Origin: Thermodesulfobacteriales bacterium
GTDB lineage: Bacteria; Desulfobacterota_D; UBA1144; Nemesobacterales; UBA2774
Direction of reading: 5' to 3'
DNA: 25,708 bases
Assembly: GCA_004525335.1 (NCBI GenBank)
Contig: SPCL01000008.1
Location: forward strand, 1-25,708
Both the position numbers and the translations under genes were made by a program. The notes under the pieces are model-generated. The model saw only the letters and a list, made by a program, of their open reading frames with translations. It had not been told where the DNA came from and searched no databases. Numbering within the stretch: the first letter of the stretch is position 1; every line of letters begins with the position of its first letter. Positions 22,303 through 25,708 of the stretch are shown one piece after another.

Positions 22303-23199
22303 GTGATTGAGTACGTAAATCCTTTCTTCAGGCCCCCAAGCGAGGGCAAGAGCTTTATACTGCAGGCAACAATCGGATGCTCCCATAATAGCTGCACTTA
22401 CTGTGCAATGTACCGTAAGGAAGAGCAGCTATTTCGCGTCCGCCCCATGGATGAGATTAAATCAATAATAGATACTGCGACAGAAGCAGCTCTAATAAAT
22501 GACAGAGTGTTCATCGCAGATGGAAATGCGCTGGTACTCACCAAAAATAAGCTCATTGAGATTATGGATTACTTGCAGGATAAGAATCCCGGAATTCAAA
22601 GGATTAGAATGTACGCAAATGTCGGTGACATATTGCGGCAGGGTGTGTCCAATCTAAAAGAACTAAAAGAACACGGTCTAGATATGGTGTATATAGGCTT
22701 TGAAAGCGGTGATGATATAGTGCTTCAAAGAATCAAAAAAGGCGCAAATCACGAAGAAACAGTTCGGGCTTCCCAGATGCTAAAGGAAGCAGGGATTATG
22801 AACTCCGCCATGGTGCTGCTTGGAATGGGAGGCACAGACAGGAGTCTGGAGCACGCAGAAGCTACAGGTAAGCTGCTAACCGGAGCCGATCCCGAATATG
22901 TTGGCGCTCTATCTCTGCAAGTTCGCCCCGGCGCTCCTCTATTTGAAGAGATGGAGCGCGGAGAATTTGAGCTTCCCAATAAATTTCAGATAATAAAAGA
23001 GCTTGAAGTATTGGTCGCGAACACAGAGCTTACAGGCGGATATTTCTTCTCTAATCACATCTCAAACTACCTGCCGATAAAAGCTAAATTCCCAGAGGAT
23101 AAAGAAAAAGTTTTGGCTCAAATAAGGACAGTATTAAACAGCGGGGACGAATCTTTACTCAGACCCGATTATTATAGAGACGTAATTAATCAATATTGA
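22303..23199 (+). CDS. Radical SAM enzyme, CX4CX2C type
   Basis: A 298-residue radical SAM protein. The cluster-binding motif is C-S-H-N-S-C-T-Y-C (C26, C31, C34), a C-x4-C-x2-C variant of the usual C-x3-C-x2-C, followed by A-M-Y-R; this 'CSHN.C.FC.MY' form defines a known uncharacterised Elp3-like subfamily. Later marks are V-F-I-A-D-G-N-A-L, Y-I-G-F-E-S-G-D-D-I-V-L (SAM-binding region) and M-V-L-L-G-M-G-G. The substrate is not known. The start is GTG; an overlapping ATG at 22301 runs straight into TGA and is not used. An LLM oxidoreductase gene follows 25 nt downstream with a good ribosome site. Confidence 0.92.
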   Translation: MIEYVNPFFRPPSEGKSFILQATIGCSHNSCTYCAMYRKEEQLFRVRPMDEIKSIIDTATEAALINDRVFIADGNALVLTKNKLIEIMDYLQDKNPGIQRIRMYANVGDILRQGVSNLKELKEHGLDMVYIGFESGDDIVLQRIKKGANHEETVRASQMLKEAGIMNSAMVLLGMGGTDRSLEHAEATGKLLTGADPEYVGALSLQVRPGAPLFEEMERGEFELPNKFQIIKELEVLVANTELTGGYFFSNHISNYLPIKAKFPEDKEKVLAQIRTVLNSGDESLLRPDYYRDVINQY

Positions 23200-23224
23200 A
23201 AATTAGATTTAAAGGAGAGATATT

Positions 23225-24163
23225 ATGTCGAGAATTGCAACTATTTCACCCGTTTGGGGATGTAGTGTTGATGATTTGCGCGCGCTTGCAAAGTTAGCCG
23301 AAGGGGCAGGGTTTGAAGCGATCCTTTCACCCGAAGTCCCGCCGTTTAGCGCACTAACAAACGCACAGGTCTTTGCCGAGGCAACCTCTAATATTAAAGT
23401 AGGAACATGGATTACTAATATCTATATGCGCCAAGCCGTTATGGCTGCGGCTGAAGCGCTCACAATTCAGGAAATTACAGGCGGCAAGATGATGCTCGGT
23501 CTAGGGGTTAGTCACAAGCCGGTTAACACCCGTTATGAGATTGAGATGGGCGACCCTGTTGAGACCATGAGAGACTATGTCACTCAAGTCAGGGGTTTTC
23601 TGGACGGTACAGCTCCTCAGCTCACTCTTAAACGTGATCTGCCTAAGGTGCCAATCTACATTGCTGGGCTCACAAAAGGCGCAGCTAATCTAGCTGGGGA
23701 AATAGCCGACGGACTTATGCCTTATATGTCTACCGTAGAATATATTTCGGAGCTAAGGGGCTACGTAGCTGAAGGCGCTAAGGCCGCAGGCCGCGACCCA
23801 TCAGAAATTGACATTACTCTTGGAATTCCTTCAATTGTATCGGATGATCTTGAGCTTGCCCAAAAAGCTGGAATCAGAGGGTTCTCACCATATTTGAACT
23901 TCCCGTTTTATCAGAGGCTGATGATTAATAACGGTTACGGCGACGCAATTGAAAAGGTAAGGGCTGGCGAGAAACCTGCCGATGTGTTTACGGCTGAGAT
24001 GCTGGATTCCGTAGCCTTGGTTGGACCAGCAGACCGCTGCCGCGCTAAGCTGCAAGAGTTCAGGGACGCAGGAGTCGATCTTCCTATCATCGTTCCCGGA
24101 GCCGCCGGAAAGCAGAGCAACGTTGAAGTTATGGAAATCACAGTCGCCGCTTATTCGGGATAA
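23225..24163 (+). CDS. LLM-class (luciferase-like, F420 or FMN-dependent) oxidoreductase
   Basis: A 312-residue TIM-barrel enzyme of the luciferase-like monooxygenase family. AAGGAG at 23212-23217 lies 7 nt before the ATG. Marks: L-A-K-L-A-E-G-A-G-F-E-A-I-L-S-P-E (residues about 20-36); I-K-V-G-T-W-I-T-N-I-Y (about 57-67); the L-T-I-Q-E-I-T-G-G-K-M-M-L-G-L-G-V-S-H motif (about 79-97) that shapes the flavin/F420 pocket; P-I-Y-I-A-G-L-T-K-G-A; and A-D-G-L-M-P-Y. The pattern is close to F420-dependent members that reduce or oxidise small organic molecules, but cofactor choice cannot be fixed from sequence. A strong terminator follows, so it probably ends a unit begun by the radical SAM gene. Confidence 0.92.
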   Translation: MSRIATISPVWGCSVDDLRALAKLAEGAGFEAILSPEVPPFSALTNAQVFAEATSNIKVGTWITNIYMRQAVMAAAEALTIQEITGGKMMLGLGVSHKPVNTRYEIEMGDPVETMRDYVTQVRGFLDGTAPQLTLKRDLPKVPIYIAGLTKGAANLAGEIADGLMPYMSTVEYISELRGYVAEGAKAAGRDPSEIDITLGIPSIVSDDLELAQKAGIRGFSPYLNFPFYQRLMINNGYGDAIEKVRAGEKPADVFTAEMLDSVALVGPADRCRAKLQEFRDAGVDLPIIVPGAAGKQSNVEVMEITVAAYSG

Positions 24164-24193
24164 TCTATAAAAAGTAAATCAAAGATAACAAAT

Positions 24194-24243
24194 AACCCGT
24201 TCTATCTTATCTCAAAGTAAGGTAGAGCGGGTTTTCTTTTTCT
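24194..24243 (+). terminator. Rho-independent terminator after the LLM gene
   Basis: A 16-bp stem (24194-24209 with 24218-24233; all positions pair, three as G-U wobbles) closes an 8-nt loop and is followed by TTTCTTTTTCT. The stem also starts with AA and ends with TT, so it could work weakly on the other strand too. Confidence 0.92.
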
Positions 24244-24283
24244 GTTATGTTATAAATATCTTATATCGGAGGAATATGTTTCC

Positions 24284-25705
24284 ATGAAGATGGCGACTCT
24301 TGAAGGATCTCGAAAAACTGTAGACGATGCTTTAATCAAAGCGTTTATAAATAGTATTCAGGGCGAAGTTCTAAGCGAAGGTGATCCCGGATACAATGAA
24401 GCTCGCGTTATCTACAACGGGATGTTCGATATAAAGCCGGCTTTGATCGTGCGCACGATCACAGTCGATGATGTAGTAAAAACCGTGAATTTCGCACGCG
24501 ATAACAACATCCTCCTGGCTGTAAAAGGAGGGGGTCACAGTGTTGCCGGTAAATGCCTCTCCGAGGGCGGCATTACCATTGACTTGAGGCCTATGAATGA
24601 AATTCAAGTTGATCCGAAAGCTAGAACCGCTCGTGTAGGAGGGGGCACTCTTTTGGGAGAGATGGATAAAGCTACTCAGGTCTACGGACTCGCAGCTCCT
24701 GCCGGTACCGTCTCTGATACAGGTGTTGCCGGTCTTACTCTCGGAGCCGGCTTCGGATGGCTAAGAGCTAAATACGGTCTTAGTATCGATAACCTTCTTT
24801 CCGTAGATATTGTCACTGCCGACGGGCAGTTCCGCCATGCTAGTGAAGGTGAAAATGAGGACCTTTTCTGGGCAGTACGGGGAGGAAGCGGAAATTTTGG
24901 CATTGTAACCACATTTGAGTTCCGCCTACACCCGGTAGGTCCAGAGCTCATGTTTTCCGGCCCCATGTATCCTGCTGAGAATGCGAAAACTATTATAACC
25001 CAATGGCGCGACTTTATGACAGATGCTCCTGATGAGTATTCATCGTTATTAATATTGATGAACGTGCCTGAGTTAGATCCTTTCCCTAAAGAGATACAGG
25101 GGAGAGCTGCAATAATGCTTGCAGGTGTTCATTGCGGTCCTTTAGAGGATGGAGAGTGTTTTGTAAAGCCACTTAGGGAAATGGGGGAGCTACTTTTTGA
25201 TTTGAGCGGCCCTAAAAAATACACCGAAATACAGAGCATGTTTGACTCACCTCTACCTCAAGGGGCTATGATTTGCTATTTTACATCACTATATTTAGAA
25301 ACTTTTGACAATGATGTGGTAGACACGTTAATTAAGTCCTTTGGTGAGCGTCCGGCCAAGCTGATCCCCTTTTTAGTTGAGGATCTAAGGGGCGCCAGTA
25401 TGAGGGTGCCAGCGGACAAGACAGCATTTGGCGACAGGAGTGTGCCTTATAGAGCAGAGCTCAACTCCGCATGGCTTGATCCTAAGGAATCTGAGTCTAA
25501 TATTGCATGGACAAGGGAAAATATGGACAAGTTTAAACCTTTCTCGTCGGGCAGGACTTATCTTAATCACTCCGGGTTAAATGAAGAGGGCGAGAGTCTC
25601 GTAAAACGCACTTACGGAGCTAACTACGAGCGTCTCAGGCAAATAAAGAAAAGGTACGATCCTGGCAATCTTTTCCGTCTCAACCAGAATATTTCGCCAG
25701 CTTAA
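24284..25705 (+). CDS. FAD-binding oxidase of the berberine-bridge (BBE/PCMH) type
   Basis: A 473-residue flavoprotein, complete, ending three bases before the window edge. GGAGG at 24268-24272 lies 11 nt before the ATG. The PCMH-type FAD domain begins near residue 45: V-K-G-G-G-H-S-V-A-G (80-89), in which H85 is the usual site of covalent FAD; then R-V-G-G-G-T-L-L-G-E-M-D, T-L-G-A-G-F-G-W-L-R-A-K-Y-G-L and W-A-V-R-G-G-S-G-N-F-G-I-V-T. The second covalent Cys of bicovalent enzymes is absent (G-A-G-F in that region), so one His link is expected. The C-terminal BBE motif is Y-D-P-G-N-L-F-R-L-N-Q-N-I. Substrates in this family include sugars, alcohols and alkaloid-like compounds; the one here is unknown. 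It follows a strong terminator, so it has its own promoter. Confidence 0.95.
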   Translation: MKMATLEGSRKTVDDALIKAFINSIQGEVLSEGDPGYNEARVIYNGMFDIKPALIVRTITVDDVVKTVNFARDNNILLAVKGGGHSVAGKCLSEGGITIDLRPMNEIQVDPKARTARVGGGTLLGEMDKATQVYGLAAPAGTVSDTGVAGLTLGAGFGWLRAKYGLSIDNLLSVDIVTADGQFRHASEGENEDLFWAVRGGSGNFGIVTTFEFRLHPVGPELMFSGPMYPAENAKTIITQWRDFMTDAPDEYSSLLILMNVPELDPFPKEIQGRAAIMLAGVHCGPLEDGECFVKPLREMGELLFDLSGPKKYTEIQSMFDSPLPQGAMICYFTSLYLETFDNDVVDTLIKSFGERPAKLIPFLVEDLRGASMRVPADKTAFGDRSVPYRAELNSAWLDPKESESNIAWTRENMDKFKPFSSGRTYLNHSGLNEEGESLVKRTYGANYERLRQIKKRYDPGNLFRLNQNISPA

Positions 25706-25708
25706 TAA

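Overview
The window is bacterial chromosome from a Gram-negative organism. Evidence for this is an MlaE/MlaF/MlaD-type lipid ABC transporter, signal-peptide lipoprotein and periplasmic proteins, and a ferrous-iron uptake system. The long HflX with an N-terminal extension, the MaoC/LLM/BBE-type redox enzymes and the moderate-to-low GC are reminiscent of deltaproteobacterial or Desulfobacterota-like (possibly Dadabacteria-like) lineages. That placement is an inference from gene style, not a proven assignment. No rRNA, tRNA or CRISPR was seen.

Layout. 1-4.0 kb (+): SRPBCC protein, small ferredoxin-like-fold protein, lipoprotein, Na/Pi cotransporter with a PhoU-like tail, and a secreted protein. 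4.0-7.7 kb (-): a decaying accessory patch. It holds a multi-pass membrane protein, an internally deleted IS30-family element, an intact SAM methyltransferase, and a DUF3800-DUF4145 gene pair. The membrane protein, DUF4145 and DUF3800 genes are each interrupted by exactly one in-frame stop codon, with homology or a sensible reading frame continuing on both sides. 7.7-10.1 kb (+): Fur-box-controlled feoA-feoB, clearly more GC-rich than the rest. 10.3 kb: alanine racemase. 11.4-16.5 kb (+): an apparent operon of a WP[LF]-repeat, probably envelope beta-rich protein, mlaE, mlaF, mlaD (with four tandem C-terminal repeats) and a ParB-like DNA-binding protein. 16.7 kb: a double hot-dog MaoC hydratase, convergent with hflX. 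19.4-20.2 kb (-): a HEPN-like singleton. 20.3-22.1 kb (+): a FAD/NAD(P) oxidoreductase with a small partner protein, then a very small membrane protein on the minus strand. 22.3-25.7 kb (+): a radical SAM enzyme, an LLM (F420/FMN-type) oxidoreductase, an intrinsic terminator, and a BBE-type FAD oxidase that ends just inside the window.

Most notable points. (i) hflX has a textbook Shine-Dalgarno placed before an ATA codon, with no ATG/GTG/TTG in the first 116 codons. (ii) feoB likewise has no canonical start before its G1 box, and the best candidates are CTG or ATT. (iii) Three neighbouring accessory genes each carry one nonsense codon. (iv) The envelope repeat protein and the ParB-like protein bracket the mlaEFD genes. 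(v) Several genes lack a Shine-Dalgarno and have a -10 box about 7-12 nt before the start codon, suggesting leaderless or very short-leader transcripts.
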